A DNA stretch of 64,000 nt from JANQFV01 sp964468185 (GTDB lineage: Bacteria; Planctomycetota; Phycisphaerae; UBA1845; Fen-1342). This document shows positions 27,148 to 37,090 of this stretch, piece after piece (position 1 is the first letter of the stretch; each line of letters begins with the position of its first letter). Below the pieces are notes generated by a model. The model was not told the origin of the DNA and made no database searches. It saw only the letters and a program-made list of their open reading frames with translations. Position numbers and translations under genes: made by a program. The stretch covers positions 1-64,000 of the forward strand of contig CAYXTR010000004.1 of NCBI GenBank assembly GCA_964468185.1, read 5' to 3'.

Positions 27148-29949
27148 TCAAGTTTCGCCGGACCGCTGGTCGCGGTCTTCCTCTTCCTCGCGGACACGGC
27201 GCTCGACCTCGTCGGCGATGTCGGGGTAGAGCTTGTGTACGCAGTCGGGACAGAGGCAGTGACTGAACTCGACGCCGGCGTGCTCGTGGACGTATTCCTC
27301 GACCTGTTGCCAGTAGCCGTGGTCGTCGCGGATGCGTTTGCAACCAGCGCAGATGGGCAGCATGCCGCGCAGCGTCTGGACGTGATCGAGGGTCTCGCGT
27401 AGTTGCGTCAGGAGTTGCTCACGCTCCTCTTCGGTGCGTTTTTGTTCTGATATGTCGAAGAGTGCGCCTTCGAGACGGATGCCGCTGTCGGTGCTGGCGG
27501 GGACGGCCCGCTGATGGATTTCGACCCAATGGTAGTTCTCGCTGGTATGGCGCAGCCGGGCACGCCCGACGATAGGGTTGCCGGTTTGCAGCGCGGTTTG
27601 GCTGAGTTCATCGACGCGGGATCGGTCGTCGGGGTGGCAGAGTTCCAATAATGTCAGTTCGCCGGAAACGAAGCTTGCGGGCGGCAGGCCGGTGAGGTCG
27701 CGGATCGCGTCATTGATGTACTCGATGGTCTGGCGCTGGTCGTCGCGGGCAAGGTAGACGACGCCGGGGATGTTCTCGGCGAGTGCGCGGAACAGGTGTT
27801 CGCTGTGGCGGAGGGCGGCGTCGGCGTTGCGGCAGTGGATGGCGGCGGAGAGGGTACTGGCGGCGACGCGCAGGGCCTCAATCTCGCTCGTGGTCCAACA
27901 ACGCTGGTGGCGGCACTCCTCGAAGCCGATGAATCCCCACCAGGCGCCGCCGACGAAGATGGGGACGATCAGCACGGATTGGGCGCCGCGGGCGGGCAGA
28001 TCGTGTTGTTCGTCCTGAGCAAGATCGGTGACGTTACCGACGACTTCTTCGCCGCGGGCGAGGGTTTTCATCCAGCGGGAGAGGCGGGTGTCCTCGTAGG
28101 TTGTGCTGGCTGGCAAGTTTGCGCCGGTCGGGCCCAGTTGCGGATTGATCCACGCGCTGCGCAGGCGCACGCGGGTCGGGCCATCCCCGGTGGGTACGTT
28201 CTGGTAGATGTAGACGCGGCCGACATCGGCGGCGGTGCCGAGTTGCTCCCAGGCGGCGCGCATGTTCTCTTCCCAGCCGGCGGCGGCGAGGAACAGTTGG
28301 GCGGCATAGCTGACGGCGCTGAGGATGGCCTCGCGTTGGCGGAGGGCGTCTTCGGTGAGTTTGCGGCGGGTGATATTGCGGCAGATCTTGGCAATGCTGG
28401 TGAGGGTGCCGGTCTGGTCGTAGACGGGGAAGATATCGTCGGAGAACCACAGGGTTTCGCCTTCCCACGTCACGGCGTTTTCCACCGTGAGTGGCTGGCC
28501 GGTTTCGGCGACTTTGCGCAGTTGTTGCACGAGGGTGTCAGCCTGCTCGGGAGGGAACATGTCATGTGCTGTCCTGCCGATGACGTCTTGCGGCTTGACG
28601 TGGTAGCGCGAGGGGCCGTTGTAGTACAGGTAGCGGCCATCGACGTCATGCAAAACGATCAGGTCTTCGGCGGACTCGATGAGCATGCGCAGGCGTTGTT
28701 CACTCTTGCGAAGGGCCTCGGCGGTGCTCTTGATTTCGGTGACGTTTTCGTGAGCCACGATGGCCCAGTTGCGGTTCTCGGTGCGGAAGCCTGTCACGCG
28801 CATTTGGAACCAGCGGCGCTCGGCGGGGCTGTGGCAGGGGTATTCGAAGAAGCAGGACTTCTCGTCGCCGGCGAGGACGGCTTCGATACCGCGGCCCGCG
28901 TCGGCGGCACCTTCGCTGGAGGGGCCCCGAGCATTGCGGCATAGAGTCAGGTAGTCGACGCCGAGGCCGTAGTTGGGTGTGGCGAGGTGGTTGTCGCGCG
29001 CGAAGCGCTTCCAGGCGTCGTTGACCTGCACGATGGCGCCGCGGTCGTTGAGGATGGCGACGTGGGCGGAAAGTGAGTGCAGGACCGTCTGCTGGAAGGC
29101 GTGGGAGCGACTGGCGTCGCGTTCGGCGCGTTTGCGCTCGGTGATGTCCTCGACGGTGCCTTCGTAGTATTGGATGCGGCCGGCGGCGTCGCGCACGACC
29201 TGGGCATGCTCACGTACGTAGATGGTGCTGCCGTCGCGGCGTCGCCAGGCGGCTTCCATGCCGACGATGCGTCCTGCGCGCTCGATGCGCTCTTTGAAAT
29301 CCGAGCGGGGATACTCCGGCTCGAAGCCTTCCTCTTCGAGGTTGCGGCTGGTCAGTTCGGGATATGATGAGTAGCCGAGCATGCGCACGAGCGCTGGGTT
29401 GGCGATGACGATGCGGCCGTCAGGCGTCGTGCGGTAGATGCCGATGGGGGCGTTGCTGAAGAGGGTGCGATAACGTTCTTCGCTGGCGCGGACCTGATGC
29501 TCGCTGCGTTTGAGGTCGGAGATGTCCCGCAGCACCTTCGCCACGGCGGTGATCTCGCCCGACTCGTCTTCGAGCGGAAAAGCGTGTTCCAGAAACCAGT
29601 AGTCGCGGCCGCGCCAGGTGACGCGGCGTTCGCCGGTCATGCGCGCCCCGCTACGGGCGACGGCGGCGATGTCGGAGACGATTGGGGCAGCCTGATCTTC
29701 GTGGAAAAAGTCGTAGGGACTGCGGCCGACGACCTCGCGCGGTGTAATGTCGAAACCGCGGGCCCCGTTGTAGTAGAGGAAGCGGCCGTTGAGATCGTGG
29801 ATGACAATCACGTCTTCGGAGCGCTCGACGAGTTGGCGAAGGTAGTCGGGTGAGAGTGATTGCACTTGCGAGCAGACCTTCCTCCCGCACCGCGCGGCCG
29901 CTGTGGGACGTACGAGCTTAGAATCGACGTTGCCTGCTTCCGGCGGCAT
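27148..29949 (-). CDS. Multi-PAS/GAF sensor protein with Cys-rich C-terminal module
   Basis: A 933-residue protein with PAS domains at about 30-150, 155-275, 280-410 and 415-535, a GAF domain at about 545-720, and a fifth PAS at about 725-845. Several carry the PAC ending (e.g. VLRDISDLKRSE, TVEDITERKRAE). There is no histidine kinase, GGDEF or EAL domain. The end has CAGCKRIRDDHGYW and HCLCPDC, a module seen at the C terminus of other PAS and receiver proteins, which may bind metal. It is a soluble sensor with unknown output. The start at 29949 is the first in frame; a later GTG is possible. Confidence 0.87.
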   Translation of the reverse strand: MPPEAGNVDSKLVRPTAAARCGRKVCSQVQSLSPDYLRQLVERSEDVIVIHDLNGRFLYYNGARGFDITPREVVGRSPYDFFHEDQAAPIVSDIAAVARSGARMTGERRVTWRGRDYWFLEHAFPLEDESGEITAVAKVLRDISDLKRSEHQVRASEERYRTLFSNAPIGIYRTTPDGRIVIANPALVRMLGYSSYPELTSRNLEEEGFEPEYPRSDFKERIERAGRIVGMEAAWRRRDGSTIYVREHAQVVRDAAGRIQYYEGTVEDITERKRAERDASRSHAFQQTVLHSLSAHVAILNDRGAIVQVNDAWKRFARDNHLATPNYGLGVDYLTLCRNARGPSSEGAADAGRGIEAVLAGDEKSCFFEYPCHSPAERRWFQMRVTGFRTENRNWAIVAHENVTEIKSTAEALRKSEQRLRMLIESAEDLIVLHDVDGRYLYYNGPSRYHVKPQDVIGRTAHDMFPPEQADTLVQQLRKVAETGQPLTVENAVTWEGETLWFSDDIFPVYDQTGTLTSIAKICRNITRRKLTEDALRQREAILSAVSYAAQLFLAAAGWEENMRAAWEQLGTAADVGRVYIYQNVPTGDGPTRVRLRSAWINPQLGPTGANLPASTTYEDTRLSRWMKTLARGEEVVGNVTDLAQDEQHDLPARGAQSVLIVPIFVGGAWWGFIGFEECRHQRCWTTSEIEALRVAASTLSAAIHCRNADAALRHSEHLFRALAENIPGVVYLARDDQRQTIEYINDAIRDLTGLPPASFVSGELTLLELCHPDDRSRVDELSQTALQTGNPIVGRARLRHTSENYHWVEIHQRAVPASTDSGIRLEGALFDISEQKRTEEEREQLLTQLRETLDHVQTLRGMLPICAGCKRIRDDHGYWQQVEEYVHEHAGVEFSHCLCPDCVHKLYPDIADEVERRVREEEEDRDQRSGET

Positions 29950-30220
29950 CGATGCGGGACGCCGCGCGGCGGGCAGCAGATGACACGCATGTGTCTGGCA
30001 GCACGCTAATCACATTCGACCGGCGTGGCCGCCGCTGAAGTGTTGCGGGGTCGCCATCGCCGACCGACTCTCCCTAATATGTTAGTGTAGCACGAGTCCG
30101 GGAGGTGCGCAGGCATACCGCCGGATAATCTGTGGTAATTGCATGAGAACAGGATACATCTGCGCAGGCGAGGATACGGTAATCAGGTACGGGTATACAG
30201 TATTGCCGAACGAGTGCTGA

Positions 30221-32296
30221 CTACATGATTCCGAGTACTTGTCGGGCGAGGTTGTCGGGCATGCGTTCGTAGCGGCTGGGTTCCATGGCGTAGGTGGCGC
30301 GACCCTGGGACAGGGAGCGGACTTGTGTTGCATATCCGAACATGGATGAGAGCGGCGCTTCGGCGGTGATGACGTGATTATTGCCCCGCATCGCGGTGGA
30401 ATGGATCGTCGCGCGGCGGGCCATGAGGTCGCCGTTGACGGCACCGAAGTACTCTTCGGCGGTGACAACTTCGACTTTCATGATGGGTTCGAGCAGGACG
30501 GGGCCGGCTTGTTCGACGGCGCGCTGGCAGGCCATGGAGGCGGCGGTTTCGAAGGCAACTTCGGTGGAGTCTTCGGGGTGTTCTTCGGCGTCGACGAGGG
30601 TGGCTTTGACGTTGATAAGCGGGTAGCCGCCGAGCGTGCCGTTGCGGCTGGCGTCGCGAACGCCTTGTTCGATAGCGGGGATGAACTCGGGCCTGATGGG
30701 GCCGCCCTGGAGCTGATTGACGAAGCGGAAGTGCTCTTCGCCCGGCTCAGGCTCGAATGGCTCGACGCGGACTTTGGCAACGGCGAACTGTCCCCGGCCG
30801 CCGGTCTGATGGATGAAGCGGCCTTCGGCCTCGGCAGATTTGGTGATGGTCTCGCGGTAGGCGACGCGTGGTTTGCCGACGCGGACGCCGACGTTGAAGT
30901 CGCGTTCGAGGCGGTGGCACATGACTTCGAGGTGGAGTTCGCCCATGCCGGAGATGAGAAGCTGACCGGTTTCGGGGTTGTCGCGGTATTCGAAGGTGGG
31001 GTCGCTGCGCGAGAGCATGCTGAGGGCGTTAGCGAGCTTGTCGCGGTCGTTGGTCGACACTGGTTCGATGGCCATGCTGATGACGGTTTCGGGAAACTCG
31101 ATGCGTTCGAGGAGGATCTGGCCGCCCTTCGTCTCGCAGAGCGTGTCGCCGGTTTGGGATTCCTTGAGGCCGATGGCGGCGACGATGTCGCCGGCGTGGG
31201 CCTCGGTGACCTTTTCGCGACGTTTGGCGAAGATGCGAAAGAGCTGGGGCAGGTTTTCCTTCTTTCGTCGGCCGACGTTGAGGATGCGCGAGCCGGCCTT
31301 CAGGACGCCGGAGTAGACGCGGATGAAGTGCAGGTCGCTATGGGCGTCGGCGACGATCTTGAAGACCATGGCGGCGAGGGGGCCGCCGGGGTCGCATTTG
31401 CGTTGAAGGATCTGCTCGGGGTTTTCGGGGTCGGTGCCTTGAATCGGCGGGACCTCCGGCGGGGAGGGGAGGTAGTCGCAGACGGCGTCGAGGACGGCCT
31501 GGACACCCATGTAGCGGAGGGCGGAGCCGCAGAGGATGGGCTGGCACTTGCGGGCGAGGACGCCTTTGCGGAGGGCGGCCTTGATCTCGTCGGGTTTCAG
31601 TGGCTCGCTTTCGAGGTATTTGAGCATGAGGTCATCATCGAGTTCGGCGACCTTCTCTTCGAGCTGGTGGCGGTATTCGCGGGCCTGCTCTGCGAGTTCG
31701 GGCGGGATGTCGATGACGTCGTATTTGCGACCGTCCTCGGTCTGGAAGTAGTCGCAGGCTTTCATCGTGACGAGGTCGACGTAGCCGCGGAAGGACTGCT
31801 CCTGGCCGATGGGGATCTGGATGGGAATGGGGTTGGCTTCGAGACGGTTGCGGATCGTCTCGACGGAGCCGAAGAAATCGGCACCGGTCTTGTCCATCTT
31901 GTTCATGAAGCAGATGCGTGGGACGCGATAGCGATTGGCCTGGCGCCAGACGGTTTCGGACTGGGCCTCGACGCCTTCTTTGGCATCGAATACGACGACG
32001 GCGCCATCGAGAACGCGGAGGCTGCGCTCGACTTCGGCGGTGAAATCGACGTGGCCGGGGGTGTCGATCAGGTTGAGGCGATAGTCTTTCCAGAGGAGCG
32101 AGACGGCGGCGGAGTAGATGGTGATGCCGCGCTGCTGCTCTTCGGTGTCGAAGTCGGTGACGGTGGTGCCTTCATCGACGTTGCCCATCCGGTGGATTTT
32201 GCCACTGTAGTAGAGCACGCGCTCGGTTGTGGTGGTCTTGCCGGCGTCGATGTGGGCGGCGATGCCGATGTTGCGGATCTTTGAAAGGTCTTCCAT
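30221..32296 (-). CDS. fusA: Elongation factor G (planctomycete-type)
   Basis: The translocase GTPase of translation, 691 residues. G1 AHIDAGKTT, G3 DTPGHVDF and G4 NKMDKTGAD are intact, followed by domains II to V (e.g. ISGMGELHLEV in domain III). Switch I reads TDFDTEEQQRGITIYSAAVS rather than the common DWMEQEQERGITITSAAT, as in other planctomycete EF-G proteins. The host may have another EF-G; this gene is not next to the str operon genes (rpsL, rpsG, tuf). ATG 32296. Confidence 0.93.
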   Translation of the reverse strand: MEDLSKIRNIGIAAHIDAGKTTTTERVLYYSGKIHRMGNVDEGTTVTDFDTEEQQRGITIYSAAVSLLWKDYRLNLIDTPGHVDFTAEVERSLRVLDGAVVVFDAKEGVEAQSETVWRQANRYRVPRICFMNKMDKTGADFFGSVETIRNRLEANPIPIQIPIGQEQSFRGYVDLVTMKACDYFQTEDGRKYDVIDIPPELAEQAREYRHQLEEKVAELDDDLMLKYLESEPLKPDEIKAALRKGVLARKCQPILCGSALRYMGVQAVLDAVCDYLPSPPEVPPIQGTDPENPEQILQRKCDPGGPLAAMVFKIVADAHSDLHFIRVYSGVLKAGSRILNVGRRKKENLPQLFRIFAKRREKVTEAHAGDIVAAIGLKESQTGDTLCETKGGQILLERIEFPETVISMAIEPVSTNDRDKLANALSMLSRSDPTFEYRDNPETGQLLISGMGELHLEVMCHRLERDFNVGVRVGKPRVAYRETITKSAEAEGRFIHQTGGRGQFAVAKVRVEPFEPEPGEEHFRFVNQLQGGPIRPEFIPAIEQGVRDASRNGTLGGYPLINVKATLVDAEEHPEDSTEVAFETAASMACQRAVEQAGPVLLEPIMKVEVVTAEEYFGAVNGDLMARRATIHSTAMRGNNHVITAEAPLSSMFGYATQVRSLSQGRATYAMEPSRYERMPDNLARQVLGIM

Positions 32297-32459
32297 GGCG
32301 CCGCGGCGTGCTCCTGAGCGGACAAATCACAGCGGGCGCGGCCCGTCGCCGCGCGAATGGGGCATTCTATGCAAAACGGGCGGCCCCGGCCAACGCCGAG
32401 GTCGCCCATCGGGATCCTGCGTGGCCGGCCGATAACCGGCTGATGGCTGGTGTCGAAGC

Positions 32460-33100
32460 CTACTGGCGTTGCAGGGTACCTTCGCACTCGATGCTGATAG
32501 TGAAACTGGACGACTGGGTTGTGCCGGCCACGCTGATGGTCTGCGTAACATCGTAGCTGGCGCTGTGGTGTAGGTCATGCTGTCGCCGCTGACGCTGAAC
32601 GTGTAGGTCTGGGCGCCGGTGCCGGTTTGGGTGAAGCCGGTGCCGGTGGCGTCGAAGGTGTATTCGACGGTGACGGTGGCGCTGGTGCTGGAATAGGTCG
32701 CGCTGGTCACGGAGGCAGTCTGGGTAATCGTGATCTGCTCGCCGTTGATTTCGGTGGTAGAGGTGTAGGTGGCGGCGTCGCCGATGTCGGTGATGTCGAC
32801 GTCGGCCGCTCCGGTGTCGGGGGAGAGACTCGCCACGGGGAGTCGTGCGGGCTGGCCGTCGCTGTCGAAGGTGACGGTGTAATTCTGGGTGGAGGTCTGG
32901 GTGATGGGTTCCTGACCCTCGAGGGTCGTCGTGAAAGTGCAATTGAGGACGCCGTCCCAGGTGCCGGAGATTTGGCGCAGCTCGGCGGCTGGCTCGTCGT
33001 TGCCGATTTCGTTGATGTCGGGGGCGCCCGTGGGGCAGCCGCCGAGCGTCGCGAGTGTGAGGATGGTGATTGTCAGTGTCAGATTGAAAGTTGTGCGCAT
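32460..33100 (-). pseudogene. Frameshifted lipoprotein gene
   Basis: The protein starts with a lipoprotein signal (LTITILTLATLGGC, lipobox LGGC at residue ~22) and continues as a Thr/Ser-rich beta-strand sequence up to SMTYTT near 32573. The frame then drifts into unlike, Pro/Arg-rich sequence running to 32327. In the other frame the expected strand pattern goes on (SASYDVTQTISVAGTTQSSSFTISIECEG) to a stop at 32460. A one-base change near 32560-32575 separates the two. It may be a real frameshift or an assembly error. No family is recognised. ATG 33100. Confidence 0.7.
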
Positions 33101-33373
33101 GCCTCGCCTTCCATGGTGTTTGCTGTGGTGCCCAACATGATACCCGATCACTCACACCTGATCGGGGTGGGGTGTGCGGCCCCCATGAGGATGGCGGCAG
33201 TGTAGCGGGCTGAATTGGGATGTCAATGGTACTGTTTGATGGGTCGCAAAAAGAAGATCGCAAGTGTTCCGGTTGTGCGGCGCGCTGATTTCGGGTTGCC
33301 TCGCGTGGGTCGAGCGATATGATGCGTCGCGAACGAGACCTTCACAAGCCGACACGAGCGGACGCCGCGATCG

Positions 33374-34126
33374 ATGCAAGTGGTCGCCATCATACCTGCC
33401 CGCTACGGTTCGACACGCTTCCCGGGGAAACCTCTCGCTCAACAGACCGGCAAGTATCTGATCCAGCATGTCTGCGAACAGGTCCGCGCGGCGGAGACGG
33501 TGGAGCGGTGCATCGTTGCGACGGATGACGAGCGGATCGCGGAAGCCGTGCGATCGTTCGGTGGCGAGGTTGCGATGACTTCGCCCGAGCATCCGAGCGG
33601 GACGGATCGGATCGCGGAGGTGGTGCGTGGGCTGCCGGGGGCGGACGACGATATTGTTCTGAACATTCAGGGGGACGAGCCGGAGATTGAGCCGGAGTTT
33701 CTGGATCGGCTCGTAGGGCGGGCGCAGGGCGAGCCGGCGGATATGTGTCCGGTGGCGACGCTGGCGTGCCCGTTTTCGGACGATCTGGACCCGCGTGATC
33801 CGAGTCGGGTGAAAGTTGTGCTGAATCAGGCGGGTCGGGCGCTGTATTTCTCGCGATCTCTGATACCATATCCGCGGGATAGGCATGAGGGTGCCCGGGA
33901 TTGTTGGTACCTGCATCTCGGGGTATATGCTTATCGGCGGGCGTTCCTGCTGAGGCTGGCTGCCTGGCCGCCTGGCAAGCTGGAGCAGATCGAAAGACTC
34001 GAACAGCTACGCGTGCTCGAACACGACACTGCGTTGGCCGTCGAGATTGTCGAATACGCGACGGCCGGCATTGACACGCCGGAAGACTACGAGCGCTTCG
34101 TAGGACGGTGTGCGGGTCGGACCTGA
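33374..34126 (+). CDS. kdsB: 3-deoxy-manno-octulosonate cytidylyltransferase
   Basis: Activates KDO with CTP for lipopolysaccharide inner core synthesis. The 250-residue protein has IIPARYGSTRFPGKPL, CIVATDDERI, TSPEHPSGTDRI, LNIQGDEPEI and YLHLGVYAYRR, and the end GIDTPEDYERF, all typical of KdsB. ATG 33374. The next gene is CTP synthase, 87 bp downstream on the same strand, which supplies its co-substrate; kdsB-pyrG neighbours are common in other bacteria. Confidence 0.95.
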   Translation: MQVVAIIPARYGSTRFPGKPLAQQTGKYLIQHVCEQVRAAETVERCIVATDDERIAEAVRSFGGEVAMTSPEHPSGTDRIAEVVRGLPGADDDIVLNIQGDEPEIEPEFLDRLVGRAQGEPADMCPVATLACPFSDDLDPRDPSRVKVVLNQAGRALYFSRSLIPYPRDRHEGARDCWYLHLGVYAYRRAFLLRLAAWPPGKLEQIERLEQLRVLEHDTALAVEIVEYATAGIDTPEDYERFVGRCAGRT

Positions 34127-34213
34127 TGGTGGAGTCCTGAGATCGGCGGTGGTCGGTCTGCGGGTGGAGTTTGGCCTGACGGCGACCGGCGGGAACGCGG
34201 GTTGTCGCACAGC

Positions 34214-36052
34214 ATGGAGTGTATAAACGGCGCAATGGACGGCGACCGGCTACTTGATTCAATCCGCGACCAGTCAGGCGACACGGAGTTTTACCTGCCG
34301 CTGCCGGCGGGCTACAAGCCCGGTTCGACGAAGTTTGTGGTTGTGTTTGGCACCGTGATCAGCGGGCTGGGGAAGGGGATTTTCAGCTCTTCGCTGGCGC
34401 GTTGCCTGCAGGACAAGGGGCTGACGGTTGCGCCGGTCAAGCTGGAGGGGTATCTCAATATCGATTCGGGCACTTTGAATCCGTTTCGGCATGGGGAGGT
34501 GTTCGTCCTGGATGACGGGACGGAATGCGACATGGATCTGGGCACGTATGAGCGTGCGCTGGATCAGAACCTCAGCAGGCTGAACTTCGCGACGAGCGGG
34601 CAGATTTATCGCCGGGTGCTGGAGCGGGAGCGGACGGGTGCGTATCTCGGCCGGGATGTGCAGATGATTCCGCACGTGACGGGCGAGGTGAAGAACCGGA
34701 TGCGTGAACTGTCGCTGGCGACCAAGGCGGATGTTGTGTTCGTCGAGATTGGTGGCACGGTTGGCGACGTTGAGAATGCGCACTATATCGAGGCGATGCG
34801 GCAGCTTGCTTTTGAGGAGGGGCAGCGGAGTGTTTGTTTTGTCGCGCTGACGTATGTGTTGGAGCCGGCGATTCTGGGTGAGCAGAAGAGCAAGGCGGCG
34901 CAGCTTGGCATTCGCCGGTTGCTGGAATGCGGGGTACAGCCGCACATTATTGCCTGTCGGGCGCATACGCCGGTGACGCGCAAGGTACGCGAGAAGATCG
35001 CGCTGTTTTCGAATGTGCCGCCGGAGCGGGTGTTCAGCATGCACGATTGTGAGAGTGTGTATCTGATTCCGGAATTGCTGCGTGGGGCGGGCTACGACCG
35101 GGCGGTCATGGAATGGCTGCAACTCGAGCCGCAGGTGGATGAAGAGGGTGAGCGCAAGGCGCGCGAGAAGTGGCTGGCGTATCTGAATCACATGCGGGCC
35201 GCAACGCGGCAGGTCTCGATTGGCATCACGGGCAAGTACACGGCGGTGCGCGATGCGTATGCGAGCATCCTCAAAGCGCTGGAACATGCGGGCGTGTATC
35301 TGGGCTGCAAGGTCAACATGCAGTGGGTGGATACATCTGAACTGACGGATGAAACGGCGGCGAAGGCCTTGCGCGAGATCCATGGCATCATCGTGCCGGG
35401 TGCGTTTGGCATTCGCGGCGCGGCGGGGAAAATCGCGTCGTTGCGGCATGCGCGCGAGAACCAGGTACCGACGCTGGGGATTTGCTACGGTTTTCAGATG
35501 GCGGTGATTGAGTTTGCGCGGAACGTCTGTGGTATGGAAGATGCGGATTCGACGGAGATCGACACGGAGTGCCGCTATCCGGTGATCAATCTGTTGCCGG
35601 AGCAGAAGGAGATCGAGGGGCTCGGCGGCACGATGCGGTTGGGCGGGCATGACATTCAGATCAAGCCGGGGACGCTGGCGGAGCGGATGTTCGGGGGGCG
35701 GACGCGAATGCGATTTCGGCATCGGTATGAGGTGGATCCGCGGTACATCGCCACGCTGGAAGAGCATGGGATGATCTTCTCGGGCAAGTCGCCACGGGCG
35801 GAGATCATGAACGTGCTCGAGCTGAAGCCAGAACTGCATCCGTACTACGTCGGGACACAGGCGCACCCGGAGTTGACGTCGCGGCCGCTGTCGCCGCACC
35901 CGATGTTCGTGGGGCTGGTGCATGCGGCATTGCGGCGGGCTTATGACGACTATGATGAGCCGCTGGTTTTTCCGCGGGAAGTGGACCTGGCAGACGGTGC
36001 AGCGGAGCAGGATGCGTCATCGCATTCGGGCAGCGGGGCGGGGCGGGTCTGA
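34214..36052 (+). CDS. pyrG: CTP synthase, divergent form
   Basis: Makes CTP from UTP with glutamine nitrogen. The ~612-residue protein has the amidoligase domain with VFGTVISGLGKGI (P-loop), HGEVFVLDDG and VEIGGTVGDVEN (metal Glu), then a class I glutaminase with Cys in GICYGFQM, and His/Glu in THE motif region TQAHPEL. It departs from the usual family at KLEGYLNIDSGTLNP (normally KLDPYINVDPGTMSP), GAFGIRG and an extra ~40 residues at the N terminus. ATG 34214 is chosen; TTG 34202 and ATG 34235 are alternatives. Confidence 0.93.
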   Translation: MECINGAMDGDRLLDSIRDQSGDTEFYLPLPAGYKPGSTKFVVVFGTVISGLGKGIFSSSLARCLQDKGLTVAPVKLEGYLNIDSGTLNPFRHGEVFVLDDGTECDMDLGTYERALDQNLSRLNFATSGQIYRRVLERERTGAYLGRDVQMIPHVTGEVKNRMRELSLATKADVVFVEIGGTVGDVENAHYIEAMRQLAFEEGQRSVCFVALTYVLEPAILGEQKSKAAQLGIRRLLECGVQPHIIACRAHTPVTRKVREKIALFSNVPPERVFSMHDCESVYLIPELLRGAGYDRAVMEWLQLEPQVDEEGERKAREKWLAYLNHMRAATRQVSIGITGKYTAVRDAYASILKALEHAGVYLGCKVNMQWVDTSELTDETAAKALREIHGIIVPGAFGIRGAAGKIASLRHARENQVPTLGICYGFQMAVIEFARNVCGMEDADSTEIDTECRYPVINLLPEQKEIEGLGGTMRLGGHDIQIKPGTLAERMFGGRTRMRFRHRYEVDPRYIATLEEHGMIFSGKSPRAEIMNVLELKPELHPYYVGTQAHPELTSRPLSPHPMFVGLVHAALRRAYDDYDEPLVFPREVDLADGAAEQDASSHSGSGAGRV

Positions 36053-36171
36053 GACATACTGCCCGTCCGACGAGTTGATATGGTGGGTTGCACTCGCCGT
36101 GTGGCGTTGCGCAGACGAGACGCGGTCATGTTTCCGCCTCTTTCCCTTCGCTGATAAGTTGAGATACGAAC

Positions 36172-36202
36172 GCCGCCCGCATCGCGTTGCGACACGGGCG
36201 GC
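36172..36202 (-). terminator. GC hairpin between convergent genes
   Basis: GCCGCCCG (36172-36179) pairs with CGGGCGGC (36195-36202) around a 15-base loop. It lies between the convergent pyrG and the PEP-CTERM gene, 36 bases past the stop of the latter. There is no T-run, so it is a weak terminator candidate. Confidence 0.4.
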
Positions 36203-36238
36203 ATGATGGAACACAGTGATTCGCTGCTGTGACTGCGG

Positions 36239-37090
36239 TTAGCGACGGCGGATGAGCAGGCCGAGCGTGAGCATCAGGAGCGACGCCGGCTCGGGGATGG
36301 GCATGATGGCGAGGTCGCCACCCTCGACAAGGGGGAACTCGCCGTCGGCATTGAACGCACCCTCAAACGTCGGAGCGCCGGGGGCATCGGTACCGAAGCT
36401 GTACACGTGCGAGAAGAACTCCGGCACACTGCCGAGCGCGGCGGCGTAGCCGGTGTCATCGCGTGACCAGTCAACGACGAGGCCCTGGCTGAAGTTGGTA
36501 TCCAGGCCGAGGTCGCCGAAGAAGTTGAACAGCTCGGTTGTGGTGTTGCCGTCGTACTTCCACACGCCGTCGCCAGCCAGATCATGCAGGATGAGCTCGC
36601 CGGCCGAGGTAACGCCGAACCCGATGGTCAGCGGGTTGTCGATACCCGGGACCTGGGTAACGAAGGTCTGATCGCCGGTGGAGGTATCAATGGTGTAGAG
36701 ATTCGCGGCGCCGTCGATGCCATACAGCAGGCCGTCGGCGGGATTGTACGCGATGTCGTTGAGCCCGGGCTGGCCGAGGTTACCGACGGGGGTGGCGGCA
36801 CCGGTGGCGGTATTGATCTCGTAAAGGCCGAAATCGGCAGTGTTGTCGCCATACGACGCGTACGCGTAGAGGGGACCGCCGACGCCGTTGAAGGCCAGAC
36901 CGCCGAAGCCGATGTCCGCGACGCCGAACTCACCGATCGTTGTGAAGCCGGCGGGATCGGAAGAATCGAAGACAAACAGTTCGTTGGTGCCGCCGCCAAC
37001 GGGCAGGTTGTTCACGCCGTAGATGTCGACCGCGTTAGCGGTACCGGTGGCGATGAGACCGATGACGGCCAAGGTAAACAGGTTACGCAT
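36239..37090 (-). CDS. PEP-CTERM sorting domain protein, beta-propeller-like
   Basis: A 283-residue exported protein. It has a signal peptide (RNLFTLAVIGLIATGTANA), repeated short strand units with the pattern GLYEINTATGAATPVGNLG, LYGIDGAANLYTIDTSTGDQTFV and similar, which suggest a beta-propeller, and a C-terminal PEP-CTERM signal (PIPEPASLLMLTLGLLIRRR) for exosortase processing. No exosortase gene is in the window. ATG 37090 follows a strong AGGAGGAG site. The function is unknown; such proteins often belong to the exopolysaccharide or biofilm matrix. Confidence 0.85.
   Translation of the reverse strand: MRNLFTLAVIGLIATGTANAVDIYGVNNLPVGGGTNELFVFDSSDPAGFTTIGEFGVADIGFGGLAFNGVGGPLYAYASYGDNTADFGLYEINTATGAATPVGNLGQPGLNDIAYNPADGLLYGIDGAANLYTIDTSTGDQTFVTQVPGIDNPLTIGFGVTSAGELILHDLAGDGVWKYDGNTTTELFNFFGDLGLDTNFSQGLVVDWSRDDTGYAAALGSVPEFFSHVYSFGTDAPGAPTFEGAFNADGEFPLVEGGDLAIMPIPEPASLLMLTLGLLIRRR

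Noticed and set aside
34274..35923. 549-codon open frame on the minus strand
   Set aside because: Antisense of pyrG; the composition is typical of high-GC shadow frames.
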